7,139 nt of DNA from DRVV01 sp964487415. GTDB taxonomy: Archaea > Thermoproteota > Bathyarchaeia > Bathyarchaeales > Bathycorpusculaceae. This document shows, in pieces, positions 1 through 4,868 of this stretch. The position numbers and the translations under genes were made by a program. Location of the stretch: positions 1 to 7,139 of the forward strand of contig CAZAPQ010000141.1 of assembly GCA_964487415.1 (NCBI GenBank), given 5' to 3'. The notes beneath the pieces were generated by a model, which ran no database searches, had not been told where the DNA came from, and saw only the letters and a list, made by a program, of their open reading frames with translations. Positions within the stretch are counted from its first letter, which is position 1; each line of letters begins with the position of its first letter.

Positions 1-33
1 TGATGGAAAGACTTACCGAAAAACTTAAGGTGG

Positions 34-40
34 TTTATTA
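34..40 (+). promoter_or_regulatory. TATA-like box of the vapBC1 operon
   Basis: The box TTTATTA is centred 26 bp upstream of the ATG at 63. This is the spacing expected when an archaeal transcript starts at or beside the start codon. It is a main reason for preferring the ATG at 63 over the in-frame ATG at 45, which would lie only about 8 bp from the box. Confidence 0.5.
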
Positions 41-41
41 G

Positions 42-64
42 TATATGCATATAGGTAGTCCTAT
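42..64. promoter_or_regulatory. Candidate autoregulatory operator of vapBC1
   Basis: Positions 42-53 read TATATGCATATA, a perfect 12-bp palindrome. It is followed by a second dyad, ATAGG-N4-CCTAT, at 51-64, which reaches into the start codon at 63. Both lie between the TATA-like box and the start of a ribbon-helix-helix antitoxin gene. Such antitoxins normally bind short palindromes over their own promoter. That this is the binding site is inferred from position and symmetry only. Confidence 0.45.
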
Positions 65-347
65 GGCTAGAAAGAAAAGCAGCGTCTATGTTGATGAGGA
101 GCTCTGGCGAAGGCTCAAAAAGTATGCTATGGAGAAGGGGACAGAGTTGAGCGCTCTACTTGAGGATGTTATCCGCGAGGAGTTTATGGATCATGTGGAT
201 AAAGCCCTAGAGGAGTTAGCCGGTTCCAGAGTTTACGAGTTGGATTTTGAGCCTGTCAAGCCCAGGATGGGTGTCATAAGCGAACTTGTTAAGGCGATGA
301 GGGATGAGCGGGCAGACAGCATACTTGGACAGCAGCGCAATAGTTAA
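63..347 (+). CDS. VapB-type ribbon-helix-helix antitoxin
   Basis: This is a 94-residue protein starting MARKKSS. The N-terminal stretch KSSVYVDEELWRRLKKYA followed by a second helix (about residues 26-43) has the beta-strand, helix, turn, helix layout of MetJ/Arc/CopG ribbon-helix-helix DNA-binding proteins. The charged C-terminal half probably wraps the partner toxin. By family role it should neutralise the PIN toxin encoded next to it and repress its own operon. The toxin gene overlaps its last 44 bases, so the two are co-transcribed. An ATG at 45 would add six residues, but it lies inside the promoter palindrome and too close to the TATA-like box, so 63 is preferred. The fold class is fairly clear; the VapB name rests on the neighbouring PIN gene. 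Confidence 0.82.
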   Translation: MARKKSSVYVDEELWRRLKKYAMEKGTELSALLEDVIREEFMDHVDKALEELAGSRVYELDFEPVKPRMGVISELVKAMRDERADSILGQQRNS

Positions 348-759
348 AAGGTACATTGAGGAGGCTAACACCAACAAAGTTAGAGACATATACATGAGGG
401 CATATGCGGGCGACGTGAAACTTGCCTTTAGCCTATGGAACATTGGCGAGGTTTTAGGTGCACTGGATAAAGCCAGATGTCTCAACACGATAAGCGAGGA
501 GGATCACACTAGAGCTAGGGAAATGTTCCTTTTAGAAACAAGGAGACTTACCCGGCTCGGGTTGGTGATACTTGTTCCGATAAAATCCATCATCCTCACA
601 TATTCATGGAGGCTGCTGGAGAAGCACCACATCTATCAAGCTGACGCGCTGCAGATAGCCTCAGCCAAACACGTTCACGCCGCCCAATTTCTAGTGGCGG
701 ACAAAAGGCTCCATGAAGCAGCCTGCAAAGAAGGTCTAAACAGCATTTACCTGGGATAA
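304..759 (+). CDS. vapC: VapC-type PIN-domain ribonuclease toxin
   Basis: This is a 151-residue PIN-domain protein. The four acidic residues of the metal-binding active site are visible: Asp9 in YLDSSA, Glu49 in NIGEV, Asp114 in YQADALQIA and Asp133 in VADKRL. PIN toxins of this type cut specific RNAs (tRNA or rRNA) using Mg2+ or Mn2+ and are held inactive by the cognate antitoxin. The gene starts 44 bases before the antitoxin stop, in another frame. No later start would keep the first beta strand with Asp9, so the long overlap appears real and points to translational coupling. The length is slightly above the usual 120-145 residues. The active site is intact, so the toxin is probably functional. 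Its RNA target cannot be read from the sequence. Confidence 0.9.
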   Translation: MSGQTAYLDSSAIVKRYIEEANTNKVRDIYMRAYAGDVKLAFSLWNIGEVLGALDKARCLNTISEEDHTRAREMFLLETRRLTRLGLVILVPIKSIILTYSWRLLEKHHIYQADALQIASAKHVHAAQFLVADKRLHEAACKEGLNSIYLG

Positions 760-859
760 TATCCCCCATTAAAGCAAAATCAATCCACGCCCGCCTATCA
801 AATCTTCCAGAACCATGACATTAAAATTATGGTCGCTCATCATTTTTGGTTCGTAAAGC

Positions 860-869
860 TTAATAAAAT
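860..869 (+). promoter_or_regulatory. TATA-like box of MNT-HEPN pair 1
   Basis: TTAATAAAAT, preceded by CGTAAAGC as a possible BRE, is centred about 31 bp before the ATG at 896. This predicts a start of transcription near 890 and a leader of only a few bases. Confidence 0.5.
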
Positions 870-895
870 GTTAAGGTTTCTATTTGTAGATTAGA

Positions 896-1639
896 ATGTG
901 GATTTCTAAATGGCTTGGCGAGTGCTATTCTAGGCTTTACCTAAGGTTTGGCCTGGAATTGTTCAAGTTCTCCGAGGCCAAGGAGCTTTTATCCCTCGAT
1001 GAGAATAGGCTTTCCGTTGCCTTTAGCAAGCTCCATTCTAAGCGTCTTATAAACATCTTCAATCGTGGAAGACCTAGGCTTTATAGGCTTTTGAATCCTG
1101 AGAATTTCCTTTTCCTGGCCTCTGGAGCTGTGAAGAACGTTGAAAAAATCGCCTCTGAGCGCTATTTAAGGCTAATACTTGACTGTTTAAGGGTTCTATT
1201 GAAAACCATGGATCTTGAATCCTTCGCCGTCTATGGCTCCGTGGCCCGTGGATCCCCATCCCAATACAGCGACGTCGACATCCTCATAGTTTCAGACTCG
1301 CTGGAGAGAAGCCTAGGCTCAAGAATGGAGAAACTGTATCATTTGGAGAAAACGCTGGAAGAAGAGCTTAAATGGCTAAGAAAACACGGCGTTTACACGT
1401 CGCTTAGTTTCTATCCCCTAAGGAGGGAGGAGGCTCAAAGGCTGCCTCTACTATTCCTAGACCTAACAGAGGAAGCCACAATCCTCTATGACAGAAACAA
1501 CTTTCTAGAGACCACCCTACTTGAGCTGAAAACCAAACTGCTAAAACAGGGCGCAAAACGAGTAATGGTTGAAAAGGAGCATTGGTACTGGGACCTAAAC
1601 CCAAACAGCAGGTTCGGCGAAAAAATTGAGATTGCTTAA
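896..1639 (+). CDS. Winged-helix MNT-type nucleotidyltransferase (HEPN partner)
   Basis: This is a 247-residue protein with two parts. Residues about 15-70 look like a winged helix-turn-helix (helices through FSEAKELLSLDENRLSVAFS, wing around GRPRLYRL). Residues about 105-200 are a minimal nucleotidyltransferase with the signature YGSVARG (113-119) and the metal-binding pair Asp126-Val-Asp128. In the strand that normally carries the third carboxylate (about 167-173, YTSLSFY) I see no Asp or Glu, so that site may be lost or displaced. The family transfers nucleotides from ATP to a partner; in MNT-HEPN pairs it modifies and silences the HEPN RNase. The HEPN gene overlaps its last 14 bases. The winged helix suggests that it also binds DNA, perhaps its own promoter (inference). 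Confidence 0.82.
   Translation: MWISKWLGECYSRLYLRFGLELFKFSEAKELLSLDENRLSVAFSKLHSKRLINIFNRGRPRLYRLLNPENFLFLASGAVKNVEKIASERYLRLILDCLRVLLKTMDLESFAVYGSVARGSPSQYSDVDILIVSDSLERSLGSRMEKLYHLEKTLEEELKWLRKHGVYTSLSFYPLRREEAQRLPLLFLDLTEEATILYDRNNFLETTLLELKTKLLKQGAKRVMVEKEHWYWDLNPNSRFGEKIEIA
1616..1620 (+). promoter_or_regulatory. Ribosome binding site for the HEPN gene
   Basis: GGCGA lies five bases before the TTG at 1626, inside the end of the nucleotidyltransferase gene. It resembles the archaeal GGTGA core and supports the TTG at 1626 over the TTG at 1632. Confidence 0.4.
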
Positions 1640-2054
1640 GATCGCCAAGGCTTATCTCCGCCAGGCCGAGGCTAGGCTCAAAGATGCCAAGGACGCCCTC
1701 TTGGAAGGCAATTATCCATACGCGGTAAGGCTAAGCCAAGAATGCGTTGAACTTTCCCTAAAGGCGGTTTTAAAGGCCGTTGGAATAGAGTATCCGAAAA
1801 TCCATGACGTATCCGATATCCTAGCTGATGTTGGGGACAGGTTTCCAGAATGGTTTAGAATGGGACTGGAGTTTCTACGCGAATCAAGCAAAATCCTCGC
1901 CAAAAAGAGGGAAATAAGCCTATACGGAGGAGAAGAAGCCTTCCTATCCCCCGAAGAGGTCATAAGCAAAGCAGACGCAGAAGACGCCACGCAGAGAGCA
2001 GTCAAAACCCATGAATTATGCAGGAAACTCATAGACTCCATAAATATGGGCTAA
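1626..2054 (+). CDS. HEPN-domain protein, probable RNase toxin of MNT-HEPN pair 1
   Basis: This is a 142-residue all-helical protein. The N-terminal half (AEARLKDAKDALLEGNY, then AVRLSQECVELSLKAVLKA and PKIHDVSDIL) is the classic HEPN (COG2250/PF05168-like) pattern. Near the C-terminus, Arg124-AVKT-His129 forms the Rx4H motif used by HEPN RNases as their active site. Unlike HepT, the second residue after the His is Leu rather than Tyr, so the tyrosine that MntA AMPylates in known pairs is absent. The gene starts at a TTG and overlaps the nucleotidyltransferase by 14 bases, so the two form one operon and probably one complex. Most likely it is an RNase toxin controlled by its MNT partner. HEPN proteins with only a scaffold role also exist, so the toxic role is inference. 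Confidence 0.82.
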   Translation: MRLLKIAKAYLRQAEARLKDAKDALLEGNYPYAVRLSQECVELSLKAVLKAVGIEYPKIHDVSDILADVGDRFPEWFRMGLEFLRESSKILAKKREISLYGGEEAFLSPEEVISKADAEDATQRAVKTHELCRKLIDSINMG

Positions 2055-2105
2055 TATTCACTTTGGCATACTGGCGGAAATGAAAAGCCTACCCCATGCC
2101 TAACA
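2011..2105 (+). repeat. Degenerate direct repeat, left copy (pairs with 3469-3558)
   Basis: This stretch holds the last codons of the HEPN gene plus about 50 bases downstream. It recurs imperfectly after the ATPase gene. The core at 2035-2056 is identical over 22 bases to 3485-3506. The flanks align with substitutions and small gaps, for example CACTTT, GCATGCC-like and GGCGAAAT/GGCGGAAAT blocks in the same order. Together the two copies bracket the ATPase gene. Confidence 0.75.
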
Positions 2106-2154
2106 AAAAGTTTCCCCCTTAAGGGTAAAACTTTTATAAAAAGCTTCCCCCTTA
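2106..2154 (+). promoter_or_regulatory. Paired direct repeats and palindrome at the ATPase promoter
   Basis: Two 16-base direct repeats match at 15 positions: AAAAGTTTCCCCCTTA at 2106-2121 and AAAAGCTTCCCCCTTA at 2139-2154. They are offset by 33 bp, about three helical turns, so they face the same side of the DNA. They bracket the TATA box, and the second ends just before the start codon. The first overlaps the palindrome CCCTTAAGGG (2116-2125), which extends imperfectly to 2111-2130. This is the arrangement of an operator or activator site; the binding protein is unknown. Confidence 0.6.
2132..2141 (+). promoter_or_regulatory. TATA box of the ATPase gene
   Basis: TTTTATAAAA is preceded by GGGTAAAAC as a possible BRE. 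It is centred 24-25 bp before the ATG at 2161, which predicts a leaderless transcript starting at the ATG. Confidence 0.65.
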
Positions 2155-2160
2155 TGAATT

Positions 2161-3432
2161 ATGGAATTAAGAGAATACCTCTTAACCAAAAAAGAGGACA
2201 TAAAAAACTTAGAGGTAAAAGATAGGCTCATTGAGGTTAAGGAAAACAGAAATTTCATGGTTGCTGTTGTAGGCCCTCGAAGGGCTGGGAAAACCTATTT
2301 CCTCTACAACCTAATCAAGAAGCGAAACATAAAGGATGAGAACTACCTCTTCGTGAATTTCGAGGAAAACGTCGTAATAAATGATCCTGTCGAGCTGCCC
2401 ATAATCCATCAGGAAATCTATGGACGGCTACCCGAATACCTCTTCTTCGACGAGGTCCAAGCCTACAGCAACTGGCAAAAGGCCATCTACACCCTATATG
2501 AAAGGAAAAGACACTACATTTTCATAACAGGCTCCTCCTCAAAACTATTAAGCAGAGAAATCGCCACCCAGCTCCGGGGACGGGCAGTTACGGCTAAAAT
2601 CTACCCCTTCTCCTTCATGGAAATCCTATCCCTACAAAATTTGGAGCTAAAAAAACACCGCTCAGCATATGAAATTGGACGAATAAAAAACCTTGCCAGA
2701 AGCTATGTCGAAAAAGGCGGCTTCCCCGACATCGTCCTTGGACATGCATCCCCCTCAACATTCTTCAGGGACTACCTTGACCTAATAATATACAGGGACA
2801 TCATCGAAAGATATGGAATCAAAAACAGGCATGCCCTGGAATTCACCATAAAAGCGGTTCTATCCTCCTTCACTAAAACCTTCTCCGTTAACAAAACCTA
2901 CAACACCCTCAAATCTATGGGCGCCAAAGTAAGCAAGAAAACCCTCTACAACTTCCAGAAAATCCTTGAGGACATAGGATTCGCAATATTCCTAAAAAGA
3001 ATCGACCAAAGCCAGAGGAAAACCGAACTCACCCTGCCAAAGGCATACATAGTTGACAATGGAATATTCCGATTCACAGAATACAAGCTGGACATGGGAA
3101 AACTCCTAGAAAACGCCGTTCTACAAGAATTATGCAAAAGGGGCCTTGAACCTAATAGGCAAATCTTCTACTGGAAAGCCAACACAAACAAAGAAGTCGA
3201 CTTCATAATCCAACAGGAAAAAGAAACCAAACAACTAATCCAAGTAACCTACGCCTCAGACCAAAATGAAATCGAAAAAAGGGAAATAGAATCAATAACA
3301 AAAGCCAGCGACAAACTAAACTGCAACAACCTAACCATAATCACATGGGACTACGAAGACCAAAAACGATACAAAAACAAAACCATAAAATTCACCCCCT
3401 TCTGGAAATGGGCTGCAAACTCCCAATTATAA
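2161..3432 (+). CDS. AAA-family ATPase with DUF4143 C-terminal domain
   Basis: This 423-residue protein has the normal length for the family. Walker A is GPRRAGKT (38-45), Walker B is YLFFDE (93-98), sensor 1 is FITGSSS (121-127), and LRGR (138-141) may supply an arginine finger. A winged-helix-like region (about 235-285) follows. The C-terminal part carries the restriction-fold-like DUF4143 pattern: GKLLENAVLQEL (313-324), YWKANTNKEVDFII (337-350) and LIQVTYA (359-365). In the last strand Gln361-Val-Thr363 stands where a nuclease would have Glu-x-Lys, so DNA cleavage by this domain seems unlikely. The function of this family is poorly known; ATP-driven action on DNA or on a protein partner is plausible. 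It stands alone with its own promoter between two MNT-HEPN pairs and is bracketed by direct repeats. The T content falls sharply towards its 3' end. Confidence 0.88.
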   Translation: MELREYLLTKKEDIKNLEVKDRLIEVKENRNFMVAVVGPRRAGKTYFLYNLIKKRNIKDENYLFVNFEENVVINDPVELPIIHQEIYGRLPEYLFFDEVQAYSNWQKAIYTLYERKRHYIFITGSSSKLLSREIATQLRGRAVTAKIYPFSFMEILSLQNLELKKHRSAYEIGRIKNLARSYVEKGGFPDIVLGHASPSTFFRDYLDLIIYRDIIERYGIKNRHALEFTIKAVLSSFTKTFSVNKTYNTLKSMGAKVSKKTLYNFQKILEDIGFAIFLKRIDQSQRKTELTLPKAYIVDNGIFRFTEYKLDMGKLLENAVLQELCKRGLEPNRQIFYWKANTNKEVDFIIQQEKETKQLIQVTYASDQNEIEKREIESITKASDKLNCNNLTIITWDYEDQKRYKNKTIKFTPFWKWAANSQL

Positions 3433-3474
3433 CATGGCTGGAATGCAAAATTCGAGACTCTCATATTAATGAGA
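3422..3474 (+). repeat. Direct repeat with hairpin, left copy (pairs with 5320-5374)
   Basis: This repeat begins with CCCAATTATAA, which includes the ATPase stop codon, and continues through ATTCGAGAC to a hairpin. The 11-base block is identical in the other copy. The 27 bases at 3441-3467 differ from it at five positions, all transitions. The hairpin TCTCAT-ATTA-ATGAGA (3459-3474) is matched by a same-size 16-base hairpin in the other copy. No T-run follows, so it does not look like a standard terminator. Confidence 0.7.
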
Positions 3475-3558
3475 TTATGCAGAAACTCCATAAATATGGG
3501 CTAATAGCCACTTTAACATTCTGAACGGCGAAATTAAACGCCTATTCATGCCTAAACC
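3469..3558 (+). repeat. Degenerate direct repeat, right copy; scar of a HEPN gene end
   Basis: This is the second copy of the repeat at 2011-2105. Positions 3485-3506 are identical to 2035-2056. It retains, in one frame, the codons for L-C-R-N-S-I-N-M-G-stop, which is the end of the first HEPN protein (LCRKLIDSINMG) with three residues deleted and a Lys/Asn change at the junction. No start or HEPN body precedes it, so it is a remnant rather than a gene. Confidence 0.7.
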
Positions 3559-3581
3559 ATAAATTTCAAAAGCTCCTCATC

Positions 3582-3591
3582 ACATATAAAA
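3582..3591 (+). promoter_or_regulatory. TATA box of the mntA-hepT operon
   Basis: ACATATAAAA is centred about 35 bp before the TTG at 3622, which predicts a leader of about ten bases just long enough to hold the ribosome site. A 10-bp palindrome, AAATTAATTT (3597-3606), lies between the box and the gene and could be an operator, but it is A/T-rich and may be chance. Confidence 0.5.
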
Positions 3592-3612
3592 CCCTAAAAT
3601 TAATTTAAGATT

Positions 3613-3617
3613 GGTGA
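3613..3617 (+). promoter_or_regulatory. Ribosome binding site deciding the TTG start of mntA
   Basis: GGTGA matches the archaeal 16S 3' end exactly and sits four bases before the TTG at 3622. A stop codon at 3601-3603 in the same frame leaves no upstream ATG, GTG or TTG. Confidence 0.6.
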
Positions 3618-3621
3618 AGAA

Positions 3622-4023
3622 TTGCGGGAAGAAATTATAGCGGCCTTGCGGGAAACCCTAAAAAACGAGGAGAAAATCTCAGTTGTCTATCTGTTCGGTT
3701 CATATGCGAGGGGTGCAAACACCCCATTAAGCGACGTTGACATAGCTGTTTTGCTTTCTGAAACTCCGAAAAACCTCCTTGAATATCACCTACACCTGAT
3801 TAATAAATTATCCAGCATAGTAGGTGACAATATGGATTTGATAATCCTCAACACCGCACCCCCAATGCTTAAGCACCAGATAATAAAGTATGGCAGAATC
3901 ATCTACTCACGTAGCGAGCTGGAAAGAGTAATTTTTGAGGCAAAGGCTGAATGCGAATATCTGGATTTCAGCAGAGCGTTAAGAAGGTATGATGAATGCC
4001 TGATAAAACAGATCCTAACATAG
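3622..4023 (+). CDS. mntA: MntA-like minimal nucleotidyltransferase antitoxin
   Basis: This is a 133-residue minimal nucleotidyltransferase. The signature FGSYARG (25-31), the pair Asp38-Val-Asp40 and the third carboxylate Asp72 in NMDLIIL are all present, so the active site is complete. The later PPMLKHQIIKYGRIIY segment is typical of MntA proteins. In studied MntA-HepT pairs, this enzyme transfers AMP from ATP to a tyrosine beside the HepT active site and so silences the RNase. The hepT-like gene overlaps its last 28 bases, and the toxin carries the matching tyrosine. The start is a TTG preceded by GGTGA. It has no winged helix, unlike the nucleotidyltransferase at 896, and the two sequences seem only distantly related. 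Confidence in the family is high; the AMPylation chemistry is by analogy. Confidence 0.9.
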   Translation: MREEIIAALRETLKNEEKISVVYLFGSYARGANTPLSDVDIAVLLSETPKNLLEYHLHLINKLSSIVGDNMDLIILNTAPPMLKHQIIKYGRIIYSRSELERVIFEAKAECEYLDFSRALRRYDECLIKQILT

Positions 4024-4439
4024 AAAAAACCCTAATAACCACAAAACTAGGCAAATTAAATCAATACCTAAAATTCCTCAGGGAACTGCAAAAAAGCACC
4101 ATGGAAGAGTTTATAGGCGACTTCAAGATAAGCGGAGCCGCGGAAAGATATCTTCAAGTGGCCATCGAATGCATAATAGACATTGGCAACGAGATAATCT
4201 CCTCGCTTCAGCTCAAAAGGCCGGAGCGTTACAGGGACATCCCCTACATACTATCCGAGGCAAAAATCATACCAAAAACATTCGCCGAAACAATAGACTC
4301 AATGATAGGCTTCAGAAACCTCCTAGTCCACGACTACTCCTCCATAAACCTAAACCTCGTCTACGAATTCCTACAAACAAAACTATCCGATTTTGAAGAC
4401 TTCATGAAACACGTCGCCAAATGGCTTGAAAAAACATAG
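3996..4439 (+). CDS. hepT: HepT-like HEPN (DUF86) RNase toxin
   Basis: This is a 147-residue helical protein of the DUF86/HepT family. The block ERYLQVAIECIIDIGNEIIS (50-69) and the active-site segment GFRNLLVHDYSSI (105-117) are diagnostic. Arg107 and His112 form the Rx4H catalytic pair, and Tyr114 is the residue that MntA AMPylates in characterised pairs, so both toxin activity and antitoxin control look intact. The gene overlaps mntA by 28 bases, with GGTATGATG just upstream of the ATG. HepT toxins cleave tRNA or mRNA; the target here is unknown. The 190 bases after the stop hold no gene: only C/A-rich sequence, two GGATCCC words and a weak GTTTTG/CAAAAC inverted repeat, before the next promoter. 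Confidence 0.92.
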   Translation: MPDKTDPNIEKTLITTKLGKLNQYLKFLRELQKSTMEEFIGDFKISGAAERYLQVAIECIIDIGNEIISSLQLKRPERYRDIPYILSEAKIIPKTFAETIDSMIGFRNLLVHDYSSINLNLVYEFLQTKLSDFEDFMKHVAKWLEKT

Positions 4440-4593
4440 AAAGCTGGCGGTTTTGACCCATCAAGACAGAGCCAAAACTCAACCAACAAAACTGCACGAA
4501 ACTAGGGATCCCCCCTCTGTCCATCTCCTCCTCAAAAAGACTAAGCCCCATCCAGCAACGGATCCCGCGCAGACAAATAGTATTACATAAAAA

Positions 4594-4600
4594 TTAAATA
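4594..4600 (+). promoter_or_regulatory. TATA-like box of the vapBC2 operon
   Basis: TTAAATA, preceded by CATAAAAA, lies about 35 bp before the ATG at 4632 and 24 bp before another ATG at 4621. Transcription should start near 4621-4624. Confidence 0.5.
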
Positions 4601-4624
4601 CCATACTTTATTAAAAAAGTATGG
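4601..4624. promoter_or_regulatory. 9-bp inverted repeat, probable vapBC2 operator
   Basis: CCATACTTT (4601-4609) and AAAGTATGG (4616-4624) are perfect inverted arms separated by six A/T bases. The site abuts the TATA-like box and covers the expected transcription start. Binding there would block initiation, which fits autorepression by the AbrB-fold antitoxin encoded eight bases downstream. Confidence 0.6.
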
Positions 4625-4631
4625 CGAATAT

Positions 4632-4868
4632 ATGGGATACACTGTAACCGAGAAGGGTACAGTAACCATACCTGCTGAGATTAGAAGAAAGTACAAATTA
4701 ACGAAAGGCTCCCGTGTTGAATTCATTGAAACCGACGAGGGAGTCCTAATTGTTCCGGCAATACCCTTGGAAAAGCTCTTTGGCGCGGATAGCGAAGTTA
4801 GGGAAAAAGTTTACCAGATGATAAAAGAACTGCAAGAGGAAAGGAGGAAAGAGGCTTCTGATGGATAA
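4632..4868 (+). CDS. vapB: AbrB/SpoVT-fold antitoxin, VapB type
   Basis: This is a 78-residue protein. Residues 1-45 are a SpoVT-AbrB swapped-hairpin DNA-binding domain: VTEKGTVTIPAEIRRKYKL, then KGSRVEFIETDEGVLIVP. The charged C-terminal helix (about 50-75, EVREKVYQMIKELQEERRK) should bind the toxin. It is expected to neutralise the PIN toxin and repress its own promoter through the inverted repeat just upstream. The toxin start overlaps its stop by eight bases, in the ATGGATAA arrangement. GGCGA at 4623-4627 sits four bases before the ATG and supports this start. It uses a DNA-binding fold different from that of the first VapB, so the two VapBC pairs were acquired separately rather than by local duplication. 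Confidence 0.9.
   Translation: MGYTVTEKGTVTIPAEIRRKYKLTKGSRVEFIETDEGVLIVPAIPLEKLFGADSEVREKVYQMIKELQEERRKEASDG

Noticed and set aside
45..62. Upstream in-frame ATG at 45 as the start of the first antitoxin
   Set aside because: It lies inside the 12-bp palindrome and about 8 bp from the TATA-like box, while the ATG at 63 has the expected 26-bp spacing.
216..488. Minus-strand open frame of 90 codons with hydrophobic stretches
   Set aside because: It is antisense to the vapBC1 overlap region, both of whose genes have diagnostic motifs.
812..833. Dyad ACCAT-N12-ATGGT upstream of the nucleotidyltransferase gene
   Set aside because: Five-base arms with a long A/T-rich spacer are easily found by chance, and the site lies well upstream of the TATA-like box.
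1712..2041. Minus-strand open frame of 109 codons
   Set aside because: It is antisense to the clearly recognisable HEPN gene, and its translation shows no domain or promoter of its own.
4169..4396. Plus-strand 75-codon frame inside the HepT gene
   Set aside because: It is an out-of-frame shadow of the DUF86 coding sequence, with a basic, low-complexity translation and no ribosome site.
4447..4480. GTTTTG/CAAAAC inverted repeat after the HepT gene as a terminator
   Set aside because: The stem is only six A/T-rich pairs with a long loop, and no T-run follows.
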